64,000 bases of DNA from Siccirubricoccus phaeus (GTDB lineage: Bacteria; Pseudomonadota; Alphaproteobacteria; Acetobacterales; Acetobacteraceae), in assembly GCF_008360935.1 (NCBI RefSeq), contig NZ_SRXO01000030.1, forward strand, positions 1 to 64,000. The letters run 5' to 3'. Positions 35,080 through 42,444 of the stretch are shown piece by piece. A program made the position numbers and the translations under genes. The notes under the pieces were generated by a model. That model was not told where the DNA came from, did not search any database, and saw only the letters and a list, made by a program, of their open reading frames with translations. Numbering within the stretch: position 1 is the first letter of the stretch; each line of letters begins with the position of its first letter.

Positions 35080-36432
35080 ATGCAGCGCGACACGCGCGGC
35101 CTGCCCCTGACGACCGACAGCGCCGAAGCCGCCGCGGCCTTCGACGCCACCATCGAGGGCTATCTGAAATACCGCTTCGATACCTCCCAGCGGCTGAAGC
35201 CCGCCTTCAAGGCGGACCCGGAATTCGGCATGGCGCATGTGCTGAAGGCCGCCTTCATGCTGCTGGGCTACAAGCAGGATTTCATCGCCCCGGCGAAGGC
35301 GGCGATCGCCGCCGCCGAGCGCTGCACCGCCCGCGCCACGCCGCGCGAGCAGGCGCATGTCACGGCGCTGCGCTACTGGGCCGATGGCGAGATGGACCGC
35401 GCGCTGGCCGCCTGGGCGGCGATCTTCGCCGCGCATCCCGCCGATATCCTCGCCTTCCGCCTGCACCATTTCTGCGCCTTCTGGCTCGGCCGGCCGGAGG
35501 CGATGCTGACGGCGGTGGAGGCCACGCTGCCGCGCTGGGAGGCGGGGATGCCGGGCTATGGCAGCGTGCTGGCCTGCCGCAGCTTCGCCAATGAGGAATG
35601 CGGCAATTACACCGTGGCGGAAGCCGCCGGCCGCGATGCCATCGCGCTGGACCCCGGCGATCTCTGGGCCGCGCATGCCGTGGCGCATGTGCTGGAAATG
35701 CAGGGCCGCCGCGGCGAGGGCATCGAATGGGTTGCCTCGCTGGAGCGGCACTGGCAGGGCGGCAACAACCTCATGCACCACCTCTGGTGGCACCGCGCCA
35801 TGTACCATCTGGAGCGGCGGGAGCATGACCAGGTGCTGGCGCTGTACGATACCGGCTTCCGCAACCTCGGCAGCGCGGTGACGGAGGCGCAGCCCGACCT
35901 TTACATCGACGTGCAGAACGCCGCCTCCATGCTGTTCCGGCTGGGGCTGCATGGCGTGGATGTGGGCGCGCGGTGGGAGGAGCTGGCGGCGAAGGCGGAA
36001 GCGCGCATCGGCGATTGCCTCTCCGCCTTCACCCTGCCGCATTGGATGATGGCGCTGGCGGCGACCGGGCGATGGGGCGCGGCGCAGCGCATGCTGGCGG
36101 CGATGCGCGACTACGCCGGCGCCAATGCCGGCACCAACACCCCGCTGGTGCGCGACTACGCCCTGCCGGTCTGCGAGGCGGTGCTGAAGCATGGCGAGGG
36201 CGATTTCGCCGGTGCGGTCGCCGTGATGCGCCCAGCGCTCAGCGGCATGTACCGGCTGGGCGGCAGCCACGCGCAACAGGATGTGCTGGAACAGCTCTTC
36301 CTGCACAGCGCCATGAAGGCGGGGCTGCAGGAGGATGTGCGGATGCTGCTGGAACGCGTGGCGGGGCGGCATCCGGTGCCGCCGGAGCGGCGCGTGGGGT
36401 ATGCGGAGGCGGCGCGGCGCATCGCGCATTGA
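35080..36432 (+). CDS. TTC38-like tetratricopeptide-repeat protein
   Basis: A 450-residue protein made of helical TPR-like repeats with no signal peptide. It resembles the conserved family that includes eukaryotic TTC38 in its start (RGLPLTTDSAEAAAAFDATI), the segment EREQAHVTALRYWADGE-like PREQAHVTALRYWADGEMDRA, and the central HAVAHVLEMQGRRGEGIEW and HLWWHRAMYHLE, where histidines are strikingly conserved. Function of the family is not established; bacterial members often accompany amidase or transport genes. It follows the carbamoylase by 90 bp on the same strand, so co-transcription is likely. Confidence 0.8.
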   Translation: MQRDTRGLPLTTDSAEAAAAFDATIEGYLKYRFDTSQRLKPAFKADPEFGMAHVLKAAFMLLGYKQDFIAPAKAAIAAAERCTARATPREQAHVTALRYWADGEMDRALAAWAAIFAAHPADILAFRLHHFCAFWLGRPEAMLTAVEATLPRWEAGMPGYGSVLACRSFANEECGNYTVAEAAGRDAIALDPGDLWAAHAVAHVLEMQGRRGEGIEWVASLERHWQGGNNLMHHLWWHRAMYHLERREHDQVLALYDTGFRNLGSAVTEAQPDLYIDVQNAASMLFRLGLHGVDVGARWEELAAKAEARIGDCLSAFTLPHWMMALAATGRWGAAQRMLAAMRDYAGANAGTNTPLVRDYALPVCEAVLKHGEGDFAGAVAVMRPALSGMYRLGGSHAQQDVLEQLFLHSAMKAGLQEDVRMLLERVAGRHPVPPERRVGYAEAARRIAH

Positions 36433-36545
36433 GGAGGGCGTCGCGCCGCAAGGCGCGCCTCGCGGCGCGACGCCCTTCTCAGACTCTACCCGCGAAGGGC
36501 GGAGGGCCCTTTGAACCCTTGCGTTCGGCGCCGGCGGTCGAGGCG
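36431..36545 (+). repeat. Post-stop hairpin repeat, family D copy 1
   Basis: Begins at the TPR-gene stop codon: GGCGTCGCGCCGCAAGGCGCGCC...GCGGCGCGACGCC hairpin, then a GGGCGGAGGGCCC stem and TTTGAACCCTTG. Same architecture as copies at 44490, 47801, 55367 and 62880. It separates two convergent genes and probably ends transcription. Confidence 0.6.
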
Positions 36546-36556
36546 CAGAACTCGCG

Positions 36557-36952
36557 CTACAGCTTGCCGTGCTCCCGCAGCACCTCCTCCGCCACGCGCA
36601 GCGCGTCGATGGCGGCGGGGAAGCCGCAATAGGCGACGGCGTGGGTGAAGAGCTCGCTGATCTCCTCCGCCGTGCAGCCATTGTTCAGCGCCGCCACCAG
36701 GTGGATGCGCAGCTCATGCGGCCGGTTCAGGGCGCAGAGCATGGCCAGCGTCACCAGGCTGCGCTGCCGCCGGTCGAAGACCGGCCGGGTCCACAGCGTG
36801 GCATAGGCGAATTCCTCGGAAAGCCGGCGCACCGCGGCATTGAAGGGGTTGGTGCCGGCGTCGCGTTTGTCGATATAGGCGTCGCCCAGCACCTCCCGCA
36901 TCACGCGCCGGCCGCTCTCGCGCAGCGCGTCATGCGCCTTGTCTTCTTCCAT
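36557..36952 (-). CDS. Carboxymuconolactone decarboxylase family protein
   Basis: A 131-residue all-helical protein of the AhpD/CMD superfamily, close to PcaC-type gamma-carboxymuconolactone decarboxylases (RRVMREVLGDAYIDK, LVTLAMLCALNRPHELRIHL, GCTAEEISELFTHAVAYCGFPAAIDAL). The peroxidase-type CxxC of AhpD is absent, and the conserved His/Glu region is present, so decarboxylase or a related lyase role fits better. Immediately downstream (18 bp) of an FAH-family hydrolase on the same strand: together they look like part of an aromatic or lactone degradation route. Confidence 0.85.
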   Translation of the reverse strand: MEEDKAHDALRESGRRVMREVLGDAYIDKRDAGTNPFNAAVRRLSEEFAYATLWTRPVFDRRQRSLVTLAMLCALNRPHELRIHLVAALNNGCTAEEISELFTHAVAYCGFPAAIDALRVAEEVLREHGKL

Positions 36953-36970
36953 GGCGTTTCCTCCCTTGGT

Positions 36971-37762
36971 TCAGGCCGCTGAGGCGTAGGCATTCTCCAG
37001 CGTGCCGATGCCCTCGATGGTGACGGCCACCTGCATGCCCGGCCGCATCGGCAGCGCGCCGAGCGAGGTGCCGCAGGCGATGACGTCGCCCGGATGCAGC
37101 GTCATCTCCCGCGAGATCAGGGAGACGATGCGGGCGGGCGGGATGATCATGTCGCTCAGCGGATAGTCCTGCCGCACCCTTCCGTTCAGCGCCACCTTCA
37201 CGCTGAGCGCGGACCAGTCGAGGCCGGTGGCGATGGCGGGGCCGATGGGCCCGAATGTGTCGGCGCCCTTGGCCCGCGCCCATTGCGGGAAGGCCGCATC
37301 GGCGAGGAGCAGATCGAGCGCCGTCACGTCATTCACGCAGGTCAGGCCGAAAATCGCCGCTGCGGCCTCTGCCTCATCCGCGTTCGAGACCCGCTTGCCG
37401 ATGACGAGGCCGAGTTCGCCCTCATACAGCACCTTGCCCTCATAGCCTGAAGGCGGGCGGATCGCCTCGCCCGGGCCGATGACGCAGCGCGGAGTCTTCA
37501 GGAAGTAGAGCGGGAAATCCGGGATGGCATTGCCCTGCTTCGCCGCCGCCGCGTGGAAATTGTTCCACAGCCCGAGGAAGGCACCCGGCCGGACCGGCGC
37601 GAGCAGCGTCACCTCCGCCAGGGCCAGCGTCGCGCCGGTGGGCGCCGCGCCGGCGAAGAGATCGCCTGTGTGCACGGCGATGCGCTCGCCTTCCAGCGTG
37701 CCGAAGCCTTCCTGCCCGCCCCGGCTGAACCGCACCCAAAGAGACAAGTTCAGAACCTCCAT
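36971..37762 (-). CDS. Fumarylacetoacetate hydrolase family protein
   Basis: A 263-residue metal-dependent enzyme of the FAH/HpcE fold that cleaves C-C bonds or hydrates 2-oxo-acid-type substrates. Metal ligands are visible as YEGELGLVIGKRV and the later Asp in CVNDVTALDLLL; the C-terminal HPGDVIACGTSLG is the family signature. The tight link to a carboxymuconolactone-decarboxylase-like gene suggests the homoprotocatechuate or a related pathway (HpcE/HpaG-type decarboxylase/isomerase), but the exact substrate is not resolvable. The ATG at 37762 is the only good start. Confidence 0.85.
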   Translation of the reverse strand: MEVLNLSLWVRFSRGGQEGFGTLEGERIAVHTGDLFAGAAPTGATLALAEVTLLAPVRPGAFLGLWNNFHAAAAKQGNAIPDFPLYFLKTPRCVIGPGEAIRPPSGYEGKVLYEGELGLVIGKRVSNADEAEAAAAIFGLTCVNDVTALDLLLADAAFPQWARAKGADTFGPIGPAIATGLDWSALSVKVALNGRVRQDYPLSDMIIPPARIVSLISREMTLHPGDVIACGTSLGALPMRPGMQVAVTIEGIGTLENAYASAA

Positions 37763-37877
37763 AATGGAATATGTTCAGGACCGAGACACATCGCCCCTCG
37801 AAGGATCAGGCGCCGTGGCGAGCCATGGCGGCAAGCCCGCCGGCATGGCCTGGAGAAAACCGTCGAGCTGCGCGATC

Positions 37878-38813
37878 TCACGCCCAGGGCAGCACTAGCC
37901 CCGGCTCATCCCATTCCATCGCCGCCAGCTTGCCGGTGAGGGACAGGGTGATGTAGGCCGTCCGCATCCCCTCCCCGCCGAAGCAGATATTCGTCGGCAT
38001 CCGCTCCGGCATCTTCACCACCCGCAATATCTCCCCGCTGGGAGAGACGGTGGTGATCTCGCCGCTCACCAGCGTCGCCACGCAGACATTGCCGGAAGCC
38101 GTCGCCGCGATGCTGTCCAGCCGCCGATAGCCGGGGAATTGGCACACCACCTGGCCGCCGCTGGTCGAGGGCCAGGGATCCTTCCGCAGCACGCCCGGCC
38201 CTTCCACATCCCAGGCCCAGAGCCGCCCGGTCTCCGTCTCCGCCACGTAAAGCCGCCGCCCATCCGGCGAGAGCGCGATGCCGTTCGCCCCGCCGAAGAT
38301 GGGATGGGCCGCCTCGACGATCCGCGAGCCGTCATTCGCCGCCCAATAGACGCCGCCATGGTCGCGCTCCCGCGCCCTGACCTTGCCGAGATCGCTGAAC
38401 CAGAACCCACCCTCCCCCGGCGAGCCCGCCGGCGCGAAGACGATGTCGTTCGGCCCCTTCAGCCGGTGCTCGCCGCAGCTTTCGTACAGCACCCTCACGC
38501 TGCCATCGGCGGGGTCGATCACCTCGATCCGCCCGCCCTTGTACTCCGGCGGCACGCCGGCGGGGCGCAGCATGTTGGGCTCCTCATGCCACAGGAAGCC
38601 GCCATTGTTGCAGCAATAGATCTTCCCGCCCGGCCCCAGCGCGATGCCGTTCGGCCCGCCCCCCGGCGTGGCGATGACGCGCTTGCTGCCATCGGCGCCG
38701 ATACGCGTGATCCGCCCGGCGGCGATCTCCACCAGCACCACGCTGCCATCCGTCATGGCGATCGGCCCTTCGGGGAAGCGCAGCCCCTCGGCCAGGATTC
38801 GCAGCTCGCTCAT
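37878..38813 (-). CDS. SMP-30/gluconolactonase/LRE family protein
   Basis: A 311-residue six-bladed beta-propeller lactonase. Typical segments: LRFPEGPIAMTDGSVVLVE with the metal-ligand Glu, GGPNGIALGPGGKIYCCNN with Asn, RLKGPNDIVFAPAG with the central Asn and ANGIALSPDGRRLYVAETE with the catalytic Asp. No signal peptide, so cytoplasmic. The ATG at 38813 matches the family start. It is on the same strand as, and 115 bp upstream of, the FAH gene, consistent with a lactone-opening step in the same catabolic group. Confidence 0.86.
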   Translation of the reverse strand: MSELRILAEGLRFPEGPIAMTDGSVVLVEIAAGRITRIGADGSKRVIATPGGGPNGIALGPGGKIYCCNNGGFLWHEEPNMLRPAGVPPEYKGGRIEVIDPADGSVRVLYESCGEHRLKGPNDIVFAPAGSPGEGGFWFSDLGKVRARERDHGGVYWAANDGSRIVEAAHPIFGGANGIALSPDGRRLYVAETETGRLWAWDVEGPGVLRKDPWPSTSGGQVVCQFPGYRRLDSIAATASGNVCVATLVSGEITTVSPSGEILRVVKMPERMPTNICFGGEGMRTAYITLSLTGKLAAMEWDEPGLVLPWA

Positions 38814-38900
38814 GCATTCCCTCCCATCTTTGGGGGAATGCTGCCCCAGCCGCGCCGCGCGCGCCAGAGGCCTGCCCAGCGGCACCCCGCAACAACCTGC

Positions 38901-39056
38901 GCTGCCCGTTGCCCTGCCGCGGCCTTGCCGCGGCAGGCTGTGCGAGGCCCTGATCCAAAGGCTCGCAGGGGCCCCATGGCGGCGCGCAGCGCCCGCCTGG
39001 GGCGTAACCCGGGGGGGCCCCGCGGCGTCGCGCAGCGACGTCGTGGGGAGACCTAG
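38901..39056 (+). repeat. Intergenic repeat family C, copy 2
   Basis: Longest copy of the family: CCGCGGCCTTGCCGCGG hairpin near the left end, a GGGGCCCCATGGCGGCGC middle and GGCGTCGCGCAGCGACGTCGTGGGG at the right, ending CCTAG. It runs directly into the TA-flanked element at 39054. No gene is seen in 38814-39155. Confidence 0.7.
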
Positions 39057-39158
39057 CGCGGGATCGGTTGAGCTGCGCTCACCCGCCCCGCTCTAGCTCA
39101 TTGTTCGGTCGCGTGATTCACGGTTTCGGTCGATTCGACCTCAACCGATCACGCTCTA
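39054..39158 (-). mobile_element. TA-flanked two-hairpin element, diverged copy 3
   Basis: TA at 39054-39055 and 39157-39158 enclose exactly 101 bp, the same core length as copies 1 and 2. Read on the minus strand it starts TAGAGCGTGATCGG, contains a second TAGAGCGG, and has GATCGGTTGAG/CTCAACCGATC arms. The sequence is otherwise diverged. Its right TA, read on the minus strand, supplies the TAG stop of the glycosyltransferase gene. Confidence 0.65.
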
Positions 39159-40685
39159 GCGCGGGCTCCAGATCTCGATCGGCCCGCGCTCCTCCGGCAC
39201 CTCCGCCACCAGCTCGTAATCGCGCTCCAGCACCTCATCCAGCATGGCGGCCGCGGTCTCCCGCAGGCTCGGCCACCAGCCGCGGTCGATGATGATGAGG
39301 CGCGGCCAGGTGGCCAGGATGCGCGCCACCTCCTCATCCGTATCGACGCCGGAGATGCTGGTGAACTCCTTCCCCGTGAGCTGCGCCGGGAAGACGAAGC
39401 GCGTCGGGATGGCGGCATCCGCCAGCACATAGACGGAAGGGTGGTAATTCACCACCCAGATCGGCTGCCCCGGCTCGATCCGCGCCCGCACCTCCGCCGC
39501 CACCTGCCGCACCGGATCCGGCGCGAAGATCCCGATGCCGCGGTCAATGCGAAAGGTGGCGTCGGCGCGCCAGGAGCCGATGGCGAGCACGGCGATGATG
39601 ACGACGAAACCCCGCCGCCGCCAGCGCGGCGGCAGGCGCAACGCCATGGCCCAGGCGCCGAGCGCCATCAGCAGCGAGAGCGGCGGCAGCCAGATGACGA
39701 AGTAGTGCGGATAGAAGAAGCCCGGCCCGGCCACCGCGATGCTGGACACGGCGAACCACAGCAGCGCCACCCGCACCAGCATGCCGCCCGGACCGGGCCG
39801 CGCCACCCAGCGCCACAGCGCCATAGCCGCCAGGGTGAAGGGCCAGGTCAGCGTCAGCACCGTCACCAGGATGCGGTGGAAGCTCTCCACCGGCCCCAGC
39901 CGGCCGAGGCTGTAGCGGAAGGGGGCGAGGAAGCTGCCCTCGATGAAGGCGTCCAGCGCCCCGTGCAGCGCATAGGCCAGGGCGAAGAGCAGGGTCGGCG
40001 TCAGACAGAGCAGCGCATAGGCCCCCGCCATGGCGAAGGCCCGCCCCCACATTCGCCCCTGGGGCAACAGCCGCCGCCATAGCGCCGGGAAGACCAGCAG
40101 GGCGAAGGCCAGGCATCCCTCCGGCACCACCACCGGCTTCACCACCAGGGCGCAGCCGATCAGCAACCCCATCGCCACCAGCGAAGGCCAGTCCGGCGCC
40201 TCCCCCTGCCGCAGCGCCCTTGCGGCGCCGCGCAGGCCGATCGCCATGGCCGCCGCCACCATCGGGGCGAAGAGGATTTCGGTGTTGCTCGCCAGCCCGC
40301 CCAGCCGGACGGAGTGCGAGGCATAGGCCAGCCCCGCCCCCAGCCCCAGCAGCCGCGACCCGCCCGCCGCCCTGACCCCGCCATAGAGCGCCCAGGCGGT
40401 CAGCCCGACGCAGAGCGCGGCGAGCAGGCGGATGGCGATAAGCCCCTTGCCGAACGCCAGCATGGCCAGGGCGAAGAGCGCCGGCGCTCCCACCGGGTGC
40501 ATGTCCCAGGCGGCGACATAGGGCCAGCCCCCCTGCAGCCATTCCCGCGCCTGGACCCAGTAGAGCCCCTCATCCGTGTCGATCACCGCGTTGAAGAAGC
40601 CGAGGCTGCGCAGCACCACCGCCGCCAGCAGCAGGAACAGCGGCACCGCGGCCGCCCAGGCGACCCGGCGGAATCTCATGCCCAT
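39156..40685 (-). CDS. ArnT/PMT-type membrane glycosyltransferase (GT39/GT83-like)
   Basis: A 509-residue inner-membrane protein with about 11-12 hydrophobic segments. The N-terminal periplasmic loop has the family's catalytic acid region, VIDTDEGLYWVQAREWLQGG, with the DTDE pair and WDMHPVG a little later; these match lipid-linked-sugar transferases of the ArnT/dolichol-mannose type. A soluble C-terminal tail (about 410-509) follows the last membrane span. Acceptor unknown (lipid A, protein or polysaccharide). Its TAG stop is the outer TA plus G of an inserted repeat, so the original C-terminus may have been different. Start ATG at 40685 or two codons later. Confidence 0.82.
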   Translation of the reverse strand: MGMRFRRVAWAAAVPLFLLLAAVVLRSLGFFNAVIDTDEGLYWVQAREWLQGGWPYVAAWDMHPVGAPALFALAMLAFGKGLIAIRLLAALCVGLTAWALYGGVRAAGGSRLLGLGAGLAYASHSVRLGGLASNTEILFAPMVAAAMAIGLRGAARALRQGEAPDWPSLVAMGLLIGCALVVKPVVVPEGCLAFALLVFPALWRRLLPQGRMWGRAFAMAGAYALLCLTPTLLFALAYALHGALDAFIEGSFLAPFRYSLGRLGPVESFHRILVTVLTLTWPFTLAAMALWRWVARPGPGGMLVRVALLWFAVSSIAVAGPGFFYPHYFVIWLPPLSLLMALGAWAMALRLPPRWRRRGFVVIIAVLAIGSWRADATFRIDRGIGIFAPDPVRQVAAEVRARIEPGQPIWVVNYHPSVYVLADAAIPTRFVFPAQLTGKEFTSISGVDTDEEVARILATWPRLIIIDRGWWPSLRETAAAMLDEVLERDYELVAEVPEERGPIEIWSPR

Positions 40686-40790
40686 GCGCGTGGCGCCCCC
40701 GACATCACTGCCCTTGGGCTGCCCCCTTATCATGCAGCCCAAACCGGTAAAGCCCGCATTTCCCGACCGTGCCGGCTTGACGCCCCGGGA

Positions 40791-40814
40791 ATGGCCGGCA
40801 AGCCTGCCGGCCAT
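40791..40814 (+). promoter_or_regulatory. Hairpin enclosing the hydantoinase B start codon
   Basis: ATGGCCGGC and GCCGGCCAT form a perfect 9-bp stem with a 6-base loop; the right arm ends inside the ATG of the downstream gene. No clear Shine-Dalgarno is seen, so start access could depend on melting this stem. It might also be a simple promoter-region palindrome. Confidence 0.4.
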
Positions 40815-42444
40815 GGACCCCGTGACCCTTGCCGTGCTGGACAACCGGCTGCGCGCCATCGTCGAGGAGATGGGGGAGGCGATGCTGCGCACCTCCTACT
40901 CCCAGATCCTCAATTCCTCCCGCGACTTCTCCATTGCGCTGTGCGACGCGCAATGCCGGCTGGTCGCGCAGGCGGACCACATCCCGGTGCATGTCGGCGC
41001 CATGCCCTGGGCGGCGAAGGCGATCGCGGAGGCCTTCCCGCAGCCGGTGGAGGGCGACACCTACCTGCTGAACGACCCCTATTTCGGCGGCAGCCATCTG
41101 CCCGACCTCACCATCGTCATCCCCGTCTTCGCCGAGGGCGCCCTTCGCTTCTGGTCCGTGGTCCGCGCGCATCACTCGGATATCGGCGGCGCCACCCATG
41201 GGGGGTACAACCCCGGCGCGACGGAAATCTGGCAGGAAGGCGTGCGCGTCCCGCCCATCCGCCTGGGCGAGGGCGGTGGGCTGCGGGACGACCTCATCCG
41301 CATGCTGGCGACCAATACCCGCATCCCGCGCGATTTCACCGGCGACCTGATGGCGATGATCGGCGCCGCCCGGCTCGGCGAGCAGCGCCTGAAGCCGCTG
41401 CTGGCGAAATACGGCGCGGATGGGCTGGAGGCGGCGGTCTCCGCCATCCTCGACCTTTCCGAAGCGCATGCCCGCCGCATCCTCGCCGCCTGGCCGGATG
41501 GGGAGTGGCGCGGCGAGGCCTTCCTCGACGATGACGGCTTCGACCGGGTGGATGTCGCGATCCGCGCCCGGGTGGTGAAGCGCGGCGACAGCCTCACCGT
41601 CGATCTTTCGGAGAGCGATCCGCAGACCACCGGCTTCGTCAATTCCAGCTACCCCAACATGCGCAGCGCCGTTGCGATGGCGTTTGCGTTCCTGCTGGAC
41701 CCCGATGTGGCCAAGAATGACGGCGCCTTCCGCCCCGTCGAGGTGATCGCCCAGGAAGGCACGGTGGTCTGGGCCAGGCCCGGCGCGCCGGTGACCATGT
41801 GCACCTCCCACTGCTCCAACGAGATCGTGGAGGCGATCATCCGCGCCCTGCAGCATTGCTGCCCGGAGCGCGCCATGGGCGGCTGGGGGCGGCGCTTCCG
41901 TGTCGCCATCACCGGCCAGGATGCAAGGCGGCCAGGTCGGCGCTTCGTCTGGCATCTCTTCCAGGCGCGGCCGGGGGGCGGCGGGTCGGCCGGCGGCGAT
42001 GGCTGGTCCACCAGCGGCGAATGGCACAGCGCGGGCGGGCTGAAATTCGGCAGCGTGGAAATGGCGGAAGCCCGCTTCCCGTTGCTGTTCGAGAGCCATG
42101 AATACCGCCCCGGCTCGGCCGGCGACGGGCAGTTCCGCGGCGGCCTCGGCGGCCGCCTTTCCCTGAAGGTGGAAAGCGACGGTCCCTGCCGCGCCAACAC
42201 CGCGGGCGATGGCGTGCGCCATGGCTCCGCCGGCATGTGCGGCGGCGAGGACGGCAAGCCGCACCATTACGTGCTCCGCCGCGCCGATGGCACGGAGCGG
42301 GTGCTGAAGACCAAGGAGGTCGGCATCACCGTCAACCCCGGCGACCGGGTGATCGTCGAGGCGAGCGGCGGCGGCGGCTGGGGCGACCCGGCGCAGCGCG
42401 ACCCTGCGGCGCGGGCGCGCGACGCGGCGGAGGGGCTGGTCTGA
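40813..42444 (+). CDS. Hydantoinase B/oxoprolinase family subunit
   Basis: A 543-residue protein of the HyuB family that partners HyuA in ATP-dependent hydantoin, N-methylhydantoin, oxoproline or acetone-type carboxylation reactions. Recognisable segments: DNRLRAIVEEMGEAMLRTSYS, DQADHIPVHVGAM-like AQADHIPVHVGAMPW, NDPYFGGSHLPDLT, VVRAHHSDIGG (metal-binding His pair) and the Gly-rich C-terminus GGGGWGDP. The ATG at 40813 fits the family start. Its stop overlaps the next start by one base (TGATG), tying its translation to the A subunit. Substrate not assignable. Confidence 0.88.
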   Translation: MDPVTLAVLDNRLRAIVEEMGEAMLRTSYSQILNSSRDFSIALCDAQCRLVAQADHIPVHVGAMPWAAKAIAEAFPQPVEGDTYLLNDPYFGGSHLPDLTIVIPVFAEGALRFWSVVRAHHSDIGGATHGGYNPGATEIWQEGVRVPPIRLGEGGGLRDDLIRMLATNTRIPRDFTGDLMAMIGAARLGEQRLKPLLAKYGADGLEAAVSAILDLSEAHARRILAAWPDGEWRGEAFLDDDGFDRVDVAIRARVVKRGDSLTVDLSESDPQTTGFVNSSYPNMRSAVAMAFAFLLDPDVAKNDGAFRPVEVIAQEGTVVWARPGAPVTMCTSHCSNEIVEAIIRALQHCCPERAMGGWGRRFRVAITGQDARRPGRRFVWHLFQARPGGGGSAGGDGWSTSGEWHSAGGLKFGSVEMAEARFPLLFESHEYRPGSAGDGQFRGGLGGRLSLKVESDGPCRANTAGDGVRHGSAGMCGGEDGKPHHYVLRRADGTERVLKTKEVGITVNPGDRVIVEASGGGGWGDPAQRDPAARARDAAEGLV

